Origin: Lunularia cruciata
Lineage: Eukaryota > Streptophyta > Marchantiopsida > Lunulariales > Lunulariaceae
Reading direction: 5' to 3'
Assembly (NCBI GenBank): GCA_948567375.1
Contig: OX419757.1
Location: forward strand, 45,508,001-45,572,000
DNA length: 64,000 bases
The notes beneath the pieces were generated by a model. That model saw only the letters and a list, made by a program, of their open reading frames with translations, did not search any database and was not told where the DNA came from. The stretch's first letter is position 1. Each line of letters opens with the position of its first letter. Position numbers and translations under genes: made by a program. Of the stretch, positions 46,717 through 61,050 are shown in pieces.

Positions 46717-48239
46717 TTTTTGGTTTCATTGTCCAGATCTCTTTAGAAGGCAAGATAATGTTCCGTGTATATTCTATATCAGACACAAGGAGGCTATGAG
46801 AGCTCACTTAGAAAAAACATCAGGGGAGGAGAGGGTTGAACTGATGTTAGATAACCAAGACCCATTTTTATACCCTATAGTTCATTATGATGTCTTTGAG
46901 GTGATATTGTATATCTTGTACACATGAGAGGATTTGGAGAGATCAAAGGAGGTGGATTGCATATTTTGGGGATTATGATGATTTTGAGTAAAATATCAAG
47001 TTTAAGATCTTGACTTGAAACTTCTATCTATGATAGATTGGGCTATTCTTCAGTTAGCACACTTGAAATTATTGTGAGAGCTAGTACACGCACTAAGCTA
47101 GAATTTTTTGAAAGTTGATAAGGTAAATTGCTTTTGAAATTGCATGCTCTTTGGAAATTTGTATAGAGTCTTGCCATTTCTTCAAATTTCAAAGGATTGA
47201 TCTGAAACTTTCCAAAAAAAATTATGCATAGTATTCTACCTTTTGGCCTAAGAATTAAAGAGAGATCATTCTTGTGCAAAAATTTATGAGTTTTTAAAGT
47301 GAAAGGGGTGGTTTTTAGATCATATCTGAAATATGTGTGCTGAATAAAAAGGTACCTAGGCCAAATAGCTCAATGAAAATATCTGGAAATTTTCAAGGAG
47401 GGATGCTCTATAGTGGTGATCAAGTGTGAAATATTTTAGAAGACTTGATATATCATCTAAGAGAATTTAGTGACATTGTGAAGATGGTCAATTTTGGAGA
47501 GTTGAGATCTCATGCATGAGGAGTGTGAGAGTAACCAAAAGCATGTTTGAGTGTCTAGACTCATCTTGGGAATATGGAGGGTCACCAAGAGTGGAAGTTG
47601 AGGGTATGCAAGGTTCCCCAAAGGTTTGAGTTGATTGTAGGGGTGCATTTGAGGAAAAGAGAGTTTAAAATAGAAATTGAAGAGAGTGTTGAGAGGATTC
47701 ACAAATATACATCACTTGGAAGAAAGAGTGAGTCTAAGTGTTTTTTATGAAGAGAGAGGTGACATAAGGCAAGCTCATGTCCATTGACCTTTGAAAGTAA
47801 GAGATTGAGAGAAAGGAGATGTTTACTTGACTTGGGTTTGCATGTTAGACCTTCTTCACCAAGATTGGGAAGGAAAAGATCTAAGACCAAGGAGTTGTAT
47901 GAGGTTTGTGGAGTGGATGGACTTCAAAAAAGACATGAGTGTAGCAGAGTAATAGCGCTTTTGGATACTTTGGTGAAAGATATTGGAGAGAGTCTTTGTA
48001 TAACTACAGAAATATTATCACCTTCATCAACTAGTTCTCAAGATTAGTGATAGAGATAATCTTTCAACTTATGGCTAAACTATACATGAGGGTTTGATTA
48101 TATGTACTCTAGGACTTGATGTTGCTTTAGAAATCTTGAAGCAACCTGAACCTTTTTTTCCTCTAGGGTGGATATTCTCAAATGGTGTTAGTCATGTACA
48201 TACTCTATTCATTATAGAGTGAGAGAAAAGAAAAAAAAT
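46717..48239 (+). other. Unassigned sequence between LTR D and a gypsy gag
   Basis: Short open frames at 46655-46927 and 47784-48047 with no recognised family. May be the untranslated leader of the following retroelement. Confidence 0.35.
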
Positions 48240-49310
48240 TCTCTTGAGCAAAAAGAGAAAGATAATGAGGGGCTAAGATGAGGAAACTTCTAATTTTCTT
48301 TGGCAAGGATGGAGAAGATATGGAAGCCTTTGCAAGAGACTTCAAGAGAGAGTAAGAGGCTAAGATGGGGAACTTCCAATTCTCTTTGGCAAGGATGGAG
48401 AAGATATGGAAGCCTTTGTGACAGACTTCAAGAGAGCTCGCATAAGAAACAATAAGAGGAGAAAGAATGAGTAGGTCTCATTATTACTTTATTTCTTTGA
48501 GGATATAGCATTTACATGGTAGTGAATCAAAATACCAAAAGAGAGAGACAAGAGATTGTCAAGAAAAGTCTTGGGAGAGTTTGACTTTAGCACCCATTGA
48601 GAACTTTCTTCCAAATAAGAATTATAAGAGATTGATGAGTGAGGTTACTTTCCTCAAACAATGAGACAGAGAGAAAGTGAGAGTCTATGTAAAAAGAGTG
48701 GAGAAGCTAAAGTCCAAATTTTGCATAGTGTTGAGAAAGGGTGGGGATGATATGGAGATTATTATGATTGACATGGGAATCATGCTCACCAAGAATTTTG
48801 TGGGAGGGTTGAGACCACATATTAGAAGCAAGGAGAGATATGAAAAACCTTCTTCCAAGGTTGAAGATTGCAATTTGTATGGAAGAGAGTTTGGAAAAGG
48901 ATGAGAGTGATTTGGTGAACCTTTTGATACTTTGGTGGTAAGGGTTGAACCACAAGTAGTAATTGCTCTGGTTCTTGCATCTTTACCAAAAGATCCACTT
49001 TAAATCATCACAAAACAACTTGTAGATTTCAAGATCAATGTGGTGCAACTATGGGAGAAGAGAGAGGTGGATCAGAACATGAGGAGAGGGCCTAGGAGTT
49101 ATGGAAATTATCAATATAGAGGAGGCCAACCAATAAACAATTTCAATGATAGAAATTGTTTTGGCTGTGGAGGAAGAGGTCACATCCAAAGAAATTGCCC
49201 AAATTCCACTTACTTTGGAGGAAGGGGTTATGAGGGAGCCAATAGAGGGAAAGAGGAAGGTAGTGAAACACAAGTGGCTCCTAACCAAACAAAGGTAAGA
49301 GGATAACATT
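48240..49310 (+). pseudogene. gag of a plus-strand Ty3/gypsy element
   Basis: An 87-bp tandem duplication (48272-48358, 48359 onward) codes FFGKDGEDMEAF, a gag N-terminal motif, twice. The CCHC zinc knuckle is CFGCGGRGHIQRNC at about 49160-49200 (C-x2-C-x4-H-x4-C intact), within ORF 49040-49306. Several frameshifts. It precedes protease and RT in normal order. Confidence 0.75.
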
Positions 49311-51960
49311 TATAGATGTGGTTGAGAGCAAGTATGAGAAAGAAGATTTCTCAACCTCCAAAAGTCTTAATTTGGAGCTTTTGGTGTAAGAGAAGAAGAG
49401 AGCTTGTTTTGCAAAGGACTTACACTCTTCTCAAGGATTTTCTCTTAGCAAGGATACTCCAATGACTACTAGGAGTACTCACACTAGCACCTCAAGACTA
49501 GCAACAAAAAAGACTCCAAGGAAGAAGTTGGGGATGGAGACTTCTTGATCTCCAAGCAACAATGGAACTACAATGTGTTAGAGGATGTTGGTAGTCACAA
49601 GGCTAACATCATAGTGGGCCAATTGATTGTTTTTAATCCTACCTTGAGAAAGGAGCTTAGAGGTGGTTTGAGTTCTACAAGGAGCAAGAGGAAGAAGAAA
49701 GCAAAAGCTCCAGTATCAATAGGGTGGGTGGATGTCAAACCAACACCATGGGAGTCTTGTGAATATGCCTCCAAGATTGATATGAGATTGAATGGTCATA
49801 ACATCAAGGCTGCACTTTTTGATGGAGGATCTACAATAAATGCCATGTCAAAGAGGTTGATGAATAAATTGGTTTAGGTGAATTGGTTTTGGTAATCATA
49901 CCCTCTAGACCTTCAACATTTGTGGTGAGCATGGCAAACAAGCAACAAGTTTGACCAATAGGGGTGGGGATAAGGTGGTAGTTTCAATTATGCAAGTTCA
50001 AAATCTCATGACATTCTAAGTCTTGAAAGATTTAAGCTATGATTTGCTTCTTGGGAGGTCATGGTTGAGAGCAACACACACAACTAATTGATGACACAAA
50101 GGGTACTTGAGGATTAGACCATCAAACCACAGAGTCATAGTTCTTGTGACTAACACCATCAACATTTCACATTCAGATACACCATCTTTTGATTATTGGG
50201 AATCAGATTCAAAAGAAGGAGCTTCAAGTGTGGACACAACCATGGAGGAGGAGGCTTCCATAGAGGAGGATGAATCTGAATTTGATTCAAATGTGTAACC
50301 CTTGTGTGCTATGGATTTTGTACCTAAGCCAAAGGTTTTGAAGGACCAGAATAATCACCATTGACACTTGAGGAGATAGAGAGGAAGGTATCTACCCTCA
50401 AGCATGGTCCAAAATGTTACCAAGGAAGAGAAGGTGAGATTTGATGGAGATTTTCTGCAAGTTTATCCATGTGTTTGCTTTCAATTACAAGGATCTGAAG
50501 GAAGTCACCTTGGAAGAGCACAAGATTGAGGTGGACTCACATGCAAGACCAATCCACAAAGGAGATCGGATTTATCTTTGAGATGGAGAATTCAAAATGG
50601 GTGTCTCCAATTGTGATTGTGATGGAAGAAAATGGCAAGCTTTGGGTATATATGGATACCAAGAAGCTCAATGTTGTTACTAAGAATGACTATTATCCTT
50701 TGCAATTCATTGATGAGATCTTGGAGGAGGCTGTAGGTCATGAGAGGTATAGTTTTGGAGATGGTTATAGTAGGTATAACCAAATCAAGTTTACACTAGA
50801 GTATCAACAACTCACCATATTCACCACACCTTGGGGAACTTATGCTTTCAAGGTCATGCCTTTTTGGCTTTGTAATGCTCCAATCACAATCCAATGGTTC
50901 ATGAACAAGGTGTTTGAACCTTTCATTAGGAAATTTGTGAGTGACTTCATTGATGACTTTTGTATCTATGAGAGCAAGGAGGAGCACTTTGAGCACCTAA
51001 TCAAGGTCTTGCAATGCTTGGATGAAGCAAATGCATCACTCAACCTAGAGAAGTGCATTCTTGGTTGTGATTCTTGGTCTACTTGTGGGGCACGTCATCT
51101 CCAAGGATGGAATAGCAATTGACCCTAAGAAGGTGAAGAAAATCTCATACCTTCCACTCCCTTCAAGCTTGACAAAGTTATGCCAATTCTTGGGGATGGT
51201 TGGGTACTACAAGAGGTTCATCTTCCCTTTTTTAACAAGGGTTATGCATTGACCATCTACAAGAAGAAGGGTGTAGAATACATGATGATTCTAAAGGACA
51301 AGGAGGCTCTCAAAGCTTTTAAGGAGCTCAAGTAATCCCTTGTTGTAGCTCTAATTCTTACTAACCTGATTGGAGTAAGCCTTTCATCCTCTACGTTGAT
51401 ACTTCCAATGTAGTTATAGGATGCACTCTTAGTCAATTAGACCAAGATGGGCATGATCATCCAATAGCTTATGCTAGTAGGCAGATGATTTCAACAAAAA
51501 AGAACTATTGTCACGGAGAGAAGGATTGACAGTGATCTTTGGTCTCAAGAAGTTTAGACACTACTTGATTGGAGAGAAAGCTACCATTGTCACGGATCAC
51601 AAGGCTTTGAAGTACATCTTCAACAAATCTAATGTGAAGGGAGACTAGCAAGGTAGATGATACTCTTGTCTGAGTATGACTACACTATTGAAGATAGACC
51701 AAGAAATAAACATAAAAATGTTGATTTGTTATCTAAAGCCTATGATCATGATGGAGATGAGCCAGTGAATGATTTCTTCCTAAATGATGAGCTCATGATA
51801 ATCTCAGTCACTCAAAATATTCCAATAGAATACAAGGAAATTGTGAATTTTATAACAAAAGGTAACTATCCAAAAAGGATACATGTTAAGGAGTAGAAAG
51901 TATTTACATCAAAATCTAAACCTTACATAATGATGGAAGATATTTTTTTTACTAAAAAAT
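49311..51960 (+). pseudogene. Protease, reverse transcriptase and RNase H of the plus-strand gypsy element
   Basis: Protease at 49760-49877: KAALFDGGSTINAMS, active site D-G-G instead of D-[ST]-G. RT 50526-51122: WVSPIVIVMEENGKLWVYMDTKKLN, GYSRYNQIKF, FKVMPFWLCNAP, and FIDDFCIYE (YxDD-type, both Asp kept). 51061-51252: ISKDGIAIDPKKV and MVGYYKRFI. RNase H 51380-51720 in fragments (YVDTSNVVIGC, ITDHKALKYIF). No integrase found; the element ends by 51960 in AT-rich sequence. The family is not a chromovirus by the RT sequence I can see. Confidence 0.8.
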
Positions 51961-52569
51961 AAATGATCTACTTTGAGGAGCAGTGGGTAGAAAAGAATTT
52001 ATCCTATTTATAAAAGAATTTCATAAATACAATATAATAATAATACAATACAATATAATAATTATGTAAAATTCATGGTAAGATAAGGAAAGCCCCTAGA
52101 CATTGCACTCCATAAATTAAAAGAATACCACCCACTTTATTTACGCTGCAACCTCATCTAAAATAGCGAGCCGCCTATATGGCGAAATCCTTCTCCCGGA
52201 TCGAGTACCGTAGAGTCACGCCTTTTGCGGGCCCGCTAAAGGTCTATAACCGAGCCTGCAGGTTAAACTGGAGCCCTAGTTAAGGAGGTCCACGCACATC
52301 CGACCTCTAACAGTGAATGTTCGAGCATTTGGCAGGCTCGACAGATTTTGTCTGTCTCTCGATCTCCAATTCGACTTTTAAGTCTCTCGGTCAATTGCAA
52401 AGCATGTGCTCGATAGCAGAGTTTTGATTCAGTTTGTCAGTGTAGGAGATTTTTGTGTGCCGATTGGCAGGAATGCTGGTGGAATTTCGAAAGCAGACGG
52501 GTCCTGAATTGCGTTGCTGAAAGTGACTTCCTACAGACGGCCAGTGGGTAGGAAGGGAGCGTTTCAAAT
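51961..52569 (+). promoter_or_regulatory. Upstream region and 5' UTR of the WBP11 gene
   Basis: AT-rich until 52140, then GC-richer sequence up to the ATG. No clear TATA box. The composition shift near 52140 marks the edge of gene space. Confidence 0.4.
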
Positions 52570-55500
52570 ATGAAGACCACCAAGGGTGGCAAGGTTATGA
52601 ATCCTACGGATGCTTACCGTAAGGAGCTCCGTAAGAAGGAGCTGAAACGGGTGAGTGAAGACGAAAGATGGCGGTTTTGTGTTTCTGTATCGTGCCTATG
52701 ATTTAGGGTTTTGCAGAGTGATGTTAATTGATGTGCTCGCCGTGCTACGAGTTTTCGGATGTGATCTACCGTTCGGTTTGTCGCATTTCTGGTTATTGAT
52801 CTGGAGTTGGAATCTTGCCGTGGTTTTTGATGTACAATCGCAGAATAAAAAGGAGAGAAAGAAAGTGCGAGAGGTGGGGATTCTGAAGAAGGATCCCGAG
52901 GCAATCAAGGAGCAAATTAGGAAGCTTGAGATGATGAGTATGTGCTGTTTAATTTGCGAATATGTTGCAATTGAGTTATTTGTGATGCATGGGATTCGTT
53001 CGTTGACGATAATTTTTACTCTCCTCGGGTTTACAGAGTGAAGTACTGTGAACTGTTTTTGAAAGTAATGAAATCTATCGGTGGAACAGTTGCACGTCTC
53101 TCACGGGGAAGGCAGAAGCTAATTTCAAACCTTTACCTTCTACCTATGCTCTTGACTTCTGTGTCGAGGTTAATAGACAGGGAATGGATGATCGGTGGAA
53201 ACCTTTTGTGGCAGATGGTGGAATGTTGTCACCTTATGACCTTGGCATTTTGAGCAACGTTCAAGGACGATTCAGTTTTGCTAATCTGTCTGCTAGGTGG
53301 GAAAAATAGGCAGAGTTTGATTTAAATGATTGTGAACCTCCGATGACTGTGAAGGAGCACACGCCCTGACATGTTTCTTGTCTCAGTCTACTACTGGTTA
53401 CTACTAAAATTTTCATGAACTGATGCCACTGGAATTTTGATTATGCACACATGTTTGTTGTGTTCTGACGACGCTTTTGCTTGTTTGTTTGCAGAGGCTG
53501 ATGGAGCCCTTGACAAGACTCGAAGGCACAAGAAGAGACAGCTCGAAGATACCCTGAATTTGGTTATGAAGAAGCGGAAGGTGATTCTGATGGTTATCCT
53601 CTTTTTGATTTCGCGCATTCTTCTCTGGTTCCCAATCCGAAGTACTTTACACGCCCCTCACTTCTCATCTGAAGAGGTTAAGTTTTGCAATTATTGAGTT
53701 CTCTTTTTGCTTGAAGGCGATTGCATTGGAGCTGTTAGTATGGATCATTGTAACACTCAAAGTATGTCATTTCAGGAGTACGAGGATAAAATGCGAGAGA
53801 AGGGTGAGGAACCAGTTATGTTCAGGTATTGACTTTGATCATCTACGCCAACCGTAAAGCGAATGTGATCATTCACTCAAAGAGCTCTGGAAAGAGCAGT
53901 ATGTATCGCAATTACTAGGAGAATGCCCTTTGTTAGTGTCGTGGACGTCTTTGGGATTGGTGAGGTCATTTTACAACAAAGCTACTTTCGAGATATAGAA
54001 GAAAGGGGTTTACTAGTAGTAGAGAGACAATTCATGTGTCGTTGACATATATATATATATATGAGAATATATAGCTGGTTTTTCTTGGATATTTATCTGA
54101 GTTTGTTTGTTGTGGCCAGCCATTTACCTGCACCTAGAAGACGGGCTACGGCAGAAGAAGAAGAAAGAGCCAAGCATCCCAAGCCTGAGGTAACTGTCAA
54201 AAAGACACAGGGATCATAAGCTGTTGGAAGTGGTTCTGGGGTTCTCTGGTCTGGTACTGTTGCACAAATACCAGCTGTTTCTTGGTTTACATCATTGACG
54301 AGCTTTTACTGTTGTATGTAATAGTAGTAGTATACTTCTTCTCTCAAGTGGTCTTCCCTGCCTGATTCTTGCAGGACTCTGTATATTTTCATCCATCTCT
54401 GAACCCCAGTGGTGCACCCCCGCCTGGGAAGCCACCCATGTATAAATCATCCATTGGTGAGTCAGAGAAGCACATCAGCTCTACTTGAGAAAGTTAATAG
54501 AAAGAACTTCAAACGATCTATTGTGTATTGATACTGGCTTAAGTGCGTAACTACTTGTGACTATATCCTGTAGTAAACTGGCAAGGAATTGTCTATTGGC
54601 TATCCAACTACCTAATTGGCAGATTATCGTTAAAGAAAGGCATCTTCTGGAGTCTTGTCATCATCGAGTCTTAGCAAATATGTTTGGCTTGTGGTTACAG
54701 GACCAAGGATTCCGCTGTCAGCAGGTGGATCTGGATCTAGAGCAGAAGGAGAGGGAGAAGAAGATGGAGAGCAGGAAACCGGACCGATGCCACTTCCGCC
54801 TCCCCCACCTCCACCCCCTCTGCCTAGTGGAGAAGGTTCTTCCAGTGCAGCAGAGGAACCAGTTATTCCTCTACCTGTGCCTGTACCTCCTCCTCCACCT
54901 GCACCGCCAGGTCCAGCCGCTGCTGCTGTTTCTCTCCCACCTCCACCTCCAGGACCCCCTCCTTCAACTGCAGGAGGTTTACAGACCTTATCAACACTAC
55001 CTCCTCCTCCTCCAAGACTCCCCCAACCTCCTCCGCCGGGAACAGTACTAGCAACACCGAGTAACATCGTGCCACCTGGCACTGATGATGAAATCAGTGA
55101 GAACACAGAGAAAGTTGCAAGCACGTCCTCATCTCAAGATAGGGTAAGGCTTTCTTGCATGTGTTGGATCGTCTAGCTCTAGAGCCGTGCTTTGATTTTA
55201 TAAGACGACGGTTGATAATTTTGCCAGTGGTCAAGATAGCGAGTCATGAAAGGGCTTCTTAATAGAAAAAAAGAGTAGAGTGGTTGTTTTGCGCTGTTGT
55301 GATGGTAGATTCCTTTTCATCGTGAATTCGTGGTGCTTGTAATTCCATCAGGTTGATGAGTACCTGTCCAGCTGTATTTTGATCGTCTTTTTTAGTCTTC
55401 AACAATCATGTCATATCCCTCTGAAATTGATCAGACAGTAAAAATCGAATGGCGTTTCTCATTCTTTTGCAGACTTTGGGCCATCTTCCTCCACCACCAC

Positions 55501-56695
55501 CTCGTCGACCACCATCAACACAGTTGCAAGAAGAAGACGTGGAAGAGCGTTTCATTAGCAATGAGGCAACACCAGTGCAGCGTCCTCCTCCACCTCCTCT
55601 TAGGCCTCCTGCTGGACCACCACCACCACCAAGACCTCAAACACTGCTCATGAGACCTCCCCCTGGTCCCCCTCCTCAAACCAGTGACAGAACCGAAGAC
55701 ATGCCTCCAGGGGTGACAAGGCTTCCACCACCTCCTCCTCCACCTGCTACAATGCGCCCTCCAATATCTCTTCCTCCACCTCCTCAGAGAATGCCACCCC
55801 AAGGCATGGCACCTCCACCAGGCCCTCCCCCTGGTATGGCTGGCAGACCTCATCTTGGACCTCCTCCCCCAGGGCCTCCGCCAGTAATGCGACCACCCCC
55901 CGGTCCCCCATCTATGGGAACCGATTCATTAGGGCCACCTTCGGGACTTCCTCCTCCACCCCCCTTACCAAGAATTTCAGATGCGGCAGGAGCGGATGAT
56001 GCAGGTAGATCAGGCACAACAAAGCCGTCGTACATTAAGTCTGCTGCTGCCACCGTAATTAAGCGACCTCTTGCTCAACATACACCCGAGTTAACATCTA
56101 TGGTATGGTATCTCCTCCTTATGCGTAATAGAGGACTTCTATTTCAAAGTCGAATCGTTGACACCAATGTCCTTGTGCAAAATAAAAGTTTCTTGCTCTA
56201 CTACTGACGGTTTGGGCGATTACCAAATTAGTTAAAAGCCCTGTTGATTGAATCTTATCTTTTCAGCAGAGATTACATTGTCGTCCCTTTAGGAGGTCTT
56301 TGTTTCTCAGCATTCGATCCGAACTTATTCAAGCGCAATCTTTATTGGGGGTAAACAACCCAAGGCGCTGTATGAAAACGTTATTGCAAGACGTGGGTTA
56401 GTGTTGAAGGGATGACAAGACATTGGGTCATCGAGAATTGTTGCTTGACACTAGGCTGTGGTAAATTTTTGTGTCGTATCAGGTTCCTGCATCAGTTCGT
56501 GTGCGAAGAGAAAACGCAATGAAGTTCAAGCCTAAAGCTCCTGCACCGGCTGGACCTGCCCCTGGAATCTGTGTCCCAAAGCCTGCCCCACAACCAACTG
56601 CCGCAAAGCCAGCAAGTATTGATGATTCGTATTACGCATTCTTGGAGGACATGAAAGCACTGGGAGCATTCGATGAAGGAGAGAAAACATACTAA
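52570..56695 (+). CDS. WBP11: WW-domain-binding protein 11 homolog (splicing factor), 9 exons
   Basis: A nuclear pre-mRNA splicing factor in other eukaryotes (WBP11/SIPP1; binds WW domains and PP1). Exons: 52570-52650, 52844-52937, 53495-53580, 53776-53825, 54120-54189, 54375-54456, 54701-55143, 55473-56102, 56483-56695; all GT-AG, phases consistent, 582 aa. The N-terminus [19 protein letters not shown] followed by the [18 protein letters not shown] segment is the family hallmark. A basic, coil-prone region (residues ~28-127) leads into a long proline-rich region (~160-490) with many PPPPP and PPGPPP runs, the WW/PP1-binding part. The C-terminus [17 protein letters not shown] is also typical. 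No stops or frameshifts. The adjacent antisense frames in the proline-rich exons are artefacts. Confidence 0.93.
54047..54062. repeat. (AT)8 microsatellite in intron 4 of WBP11
   Basis: Uninterrupted AT run of 16 bp. Confidence 0.9.
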
Positions 56696-59042
56696 GACGA
56701 TTATGGTAGGACCGGTTAGGTTGAAAACTGTTCGGTAGTCAAAATTGCAAACACACAGTAAACCAATTCAAGCGTAAATTTCCCATTTTGGCTTGGCCAA
56801 TGTACAGGCATCGAAGCAATCAGGTCTCACCACTAGAAAGGATTCAAGAATTTTAATTCCAACACTTTGATTCAGGTGGATCCATTTGTATTTGTAACTG
56901 CTGGAGGTCTGTTGGAATGTAAGTAAAACGACTTAACGGTGCACGTGGATGTCTTCAGCATATGATTTTATGTCTTTCCTATTTGTATATTGTAGAGGGT
57001 TCAAGCCCAAGCTGGTTGTTTTCACCTTCGCTCTTCTAGTGAAGATTTTGATCTAGTCAGACGTTCTGGGTCACCGATTATATTTATCATTTTCTCTCCT
57101 GTACCAAAATTTACAACCCCTAGTCTAAATAGTCCAAGTAGGATTTCATAATATGTCAAACTTATATATACACAGAAATATAGGAAGTAAAAAATTAATA
57201 GATCAAATTTCTATAATGGACAATGTGTAGAAGGGAAAAAGTGACCGTGGATGAAAAACGAAGGATAGGAAGACCCCATGAAGTCGGACAAGGGAGAGAA
57301 AAAAAAGGTAACATGGTGCTAATTTCCAATAGAGTCTATATGAGAAATTTGCACTATTGCACCTAAGAGATCTGAGCTATGCAAGTCGTACAATTTACAT
57401 AACTGGAGTATCTGAAGAGTACGTTTTACACAATTGGAATATCCGAAGAAACGTTATCTAATGTGATTATTCTCTTTTGGATCGTACTAGCCATTGCACT
57501 CTGTAGAGCAATGGACACACATTCTCTAAAATATATTCCAAAGTAAAATATGTCAAAAGATATGTTGTTGATATGTCACTTTCTTACATTTCAGCGACAA
57601 ACTTTAATAAATCTTCTGTTTTTATCAAGAATCAGAAGGAAAAGAAATGAATCTTATACACAAAAACTAAGAAATATCTCCTCTAAATGCAATATCAGAT
57701 GTATTTTAACAAATAACTAGGTCAAAATCATTTATTGTCATTGTTACTAAATGTTATCGTACGACGATTGCATTATATTGTTTATGATAAATTGAATAAA
57801 TTTTATTAGTTTTATTCATTTTATTAGAACCAAAATATATAATCTTATTATAGAATAGAAAATATTTTTATATTATGTTTTATTGAATTTTTATATAAAA
57901 GTATTATACCTCACCTTGTCATTAGCATTGTGATACAAATTATAAACATATTTAGTATGCAAATTTAGCATTGATACATTCTCCTTATCATTAGCATTGT
58001 GATACATATTATAAACATATTTAGTATGCCAATTTAGCATTGATACATTCTCTTTATCATACAGTAAGTACAAGTAGATTAAGTTGCTAAGCCATATGTT
58101 AGGACAACTCTTGTAACTATAGTTCTCTCACTATCACTTGAATGTTAAATGTAAGAGGACTTGCTATGGAAATCAACAAAGTCTACAGTCTATATAACTT
58201 ATTGATATTCTACTTATATTACTATTTCTTGTTGATATCTTCACACCACCTGAAAAGGTGCTCTATTTGATTTAGTCGCAAATCGTACTTTAAATTTAGA
58301 TATAGAATTAGTCTTTCCAGGGGACTAACATATCAAAGATAATTTCTTGTATAAAAAAATTTATACGGATGATATCAATATCTTTTTCTATAACCTTTTG
58401 ATAACAAAATAGCTGTTAGTATCTTTCATGATTGTTATTATACTTATGTTTATCTAGCTTTAGAGCCCAATTTCATGTCATGTTATAAGTCTAATATTCC
58501 TTTTATATATATATGAATATTCTAAGTTCTTTACATAAGCTATCAAGTTTTTTACATAAAACCAAGGAATATATGATCCTCTTGTTTTGAAGGATCCATC
58601 TAAAAACTGCCAGAACCTTAATATTCAGTAGAACAAACTTTGCTATCAAGTTATTTATACACCACCAAGGATTTTATAGTTTGGCTATAGATCGTTTGGC
58701 TATGGATGGTCTAATTAAGAAATATCAAGAAGAAAATTGAGTACTCTTTTGATATGGATTTGGAAATCCAAAGTTCAAGCAAAAAAAATAATATTGTAAA
58801 GATAATGAGCTTGAATGTACAACAACTCAAGAAAGCAAAGTATTGGAAATGAAGAAATTCTATGGTCCAATTTTGGAATTATCTTTTCTCTTCTAATTGT
58901 TTGGAATCAGATGAGAGTGACAGCAACATGCACACATCATGTATATCACCAGCAAATTCATAGATTATCCATTACACAGAAGTTCGTGGTTCACCTCTAT
59001 GTGAGGCTATGTCCATGTGAATGCTCAGGAGATATATTTTTA
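56696..59042. other. 3' UTR of WBP11 and AT-rich intergenic sequence
   Basis: First ~400 bp is likely 3' UTR. The remainder is very AT-rich with no supported gene, apart from the tandem repeat at 57920-58057. Confidence 0.5.
57920..58057. repeat. 69-bp tandem repeat, two units
   Basis: Units 57920-57988 and 57989-58057, each starting cattagcattgtgatac and ending in ctt(t)atc, with a few differences. Confidence 0.88.
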
Positions 59043-59587
59043 TGACACCCCAGGCTCACCACCATATCTGTCATACAAAGCAAGAACTCCAACACTCTTC
59101 AAGTCCACTCCTACTATGAACTTACAAAACAGCAACTAACCAAGGTATAAGAGTAAATCCTAACAAAATCCCCCTTGACTCTTGTCTTGTGGTTAGTAAC
59201 CTTGCTAAACAGTTGATCACTTCACAAGAAGTTGGAGACAAATTGCCTATCTCTTGACCCCTCCTTTAAACTAAGATAAACTAGAACTTATAACCGTAGT
59301 CCATACAGTAACCAAAAATGCCACAGTAACCAAAAATGCCACGGTCACCTCCAATACTAGGTCACCCTACTCATGCTCTACTTGCACAACCTATAGGGTA
59401 GTACAATGCCTAGAGAAACTTTCTAAAGGTATGAATTTGGTAAAGGCATCAATTGGGTTGAGATTACCATCAATCTTGGCTAGTTCACACATTTTCTCAA
59501 ACATAGCTTGCCTAAGAAGTGTTATCTAATGTCTATGTGTTTAACCTTATTGTCTATCACCTGATTTTCAGCTAGGTGTAAAGCATA

Positions 59588-61050
59588 TTAACTGTCACAA
59601 TGAAGCATTACATTACCATGCAATAGCCCCATCTCAACAACAAGTCTATCCAACCAAATTGCCTCCTTCATTGCTTCTGCTACTACCACATACTCTACTT
59701 CTGTAGTAGATTGTGCAACACACTTTTGCAAGGTAGATCTCCAACTAATGCACCCACTACCAAGTGTGAATACATACCCTGTTGTTGACCTCTGCTTGTC
59801 CAGATCTTGTCCATAGTCAGCATCTACATAGCCATCTAGTGATGCAACATTCATTGATCTTCTATCAAATAAGAACTCATAATCTAGTGTACCTCTCAAA
59901 TACCTAAGAATCCACTTAATTGCTTCCCAATGTGTCCTTCCTAGATTTGACATATACTTGCTCACCTTACTCATAGCTAGTAATCAAGATCAAGTCTAGT
60001 GCAAGTCATCAAGTGCATGAGACTCCCAACAACCTTCTCATAAGGAATGTTAGCCATCAAACCCTTCTCCATGGCATCTATAGGACAACATGCCATTGAA
60101 AGCTTGAAATGAGGAGCTAACTGAGTACTTACTGGTTGACGGTTCTCCATGTTGACCTAACAGGTACCTTCTTAGCATACTTACCATGTGTCAACCACAA
60201 TTGACCAATGCCCAAGTTCCTCTTGATCTCCTTGCCTAATTTCCTTATGGTGAACCCTAGATCCTTCATCCTGAACTCCAAACTCAAGAGTGCCTTGAGC
60301 TTGTTCACTTCAGATCTATCCTCGGCAGCTATCAACATTTCATCCACATACAACAAAAGAATAATAGAACCGAAAGGTCTTATTACTCATGTACACACAA
60401 GGATAAAAGAAACTCCTATTGGAACCTTGAGTGTGCATAAACTCATCAAACCTTGTGTTCCATTGGTGAGGTGCTTGCTTCAATCCATACAAGGACTTCA
60501 ACAATCTGCATACCTTGTCCTCTTGGCCTTTCTTCACAAACCTCATGGGTTGTCTCATAAAGATCTTGGCATCCAAGGTGCCATAGAGAAACGTCGTGAC
60601 AACATCCATTTGATCTAAGGTAAGACCAAACAATACAACAAGCATACACAATAGATGTATTGTGGAATACTTTGCAATAGGAGAAAAAACTTCATTGTAG
60701 TCTACCCACTTCTCTTGAGTGAACCCCTTGGCTCTCAACCTAGCCTTGTAGATCTTAGATCCCTCCTTAGGACCCTTCTTCAACTTGTAGATCCACTTGC
60801 AATCTATCACTTGTTGATCCTTAGTCAACCTAACTAGTTCGTAAGTCCTGTTATCCCTCAAGGATTGCATCTCCCTCTCCATAGAACCAAACCACTCATC
60901 CTTCTCACTTGAAGAACATGCTTCCTTGTAGGAAAAAGGTTCACCTTCTTCCAAGACCAAAGCATGAGCATTATCTCCAAAAGTCAAGTCATCATCCAAC
61001 AAGTTAGTTGAATCAGTACACTCCATGTACCTTATCTGTTTGGAGCTCAA
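59588..61050 (-). pseudogene. Reverse transcriptase and RNase H of the copia element
   Basis: RT 61050-60340: EWFGSMEREMQSL, WIYKLKKGPKEG, YNEVFSPIAKYSTIH, QMDVVTTFLYG, LKSLYGLKQAP. The active site then follows in another frame (60356-60129) as LYVDEMLIA, where the second Asp of YVDD is Glu. RNase H 59974-59588: GYVDADYGQDLDKQRSTTGYVF and CVAQSTTEVEY. A frameshift near 60350 and the Asp-to-Glu change disable RT. Confidence 0.88.

Noticed and set aside
46655-46927. 90-aa ORF after LTR D
   Set aside because: It starts inside the LTR and I recognise no family; kept only as unassigned sequence.
54630-55124. Long antisense ORFs (glycine-rich) over the WBP11 proline-rich exons
   Set aside because: They are the complement of CCT/CCA proline codons; the sense strand has matching splice sites and family motifs.
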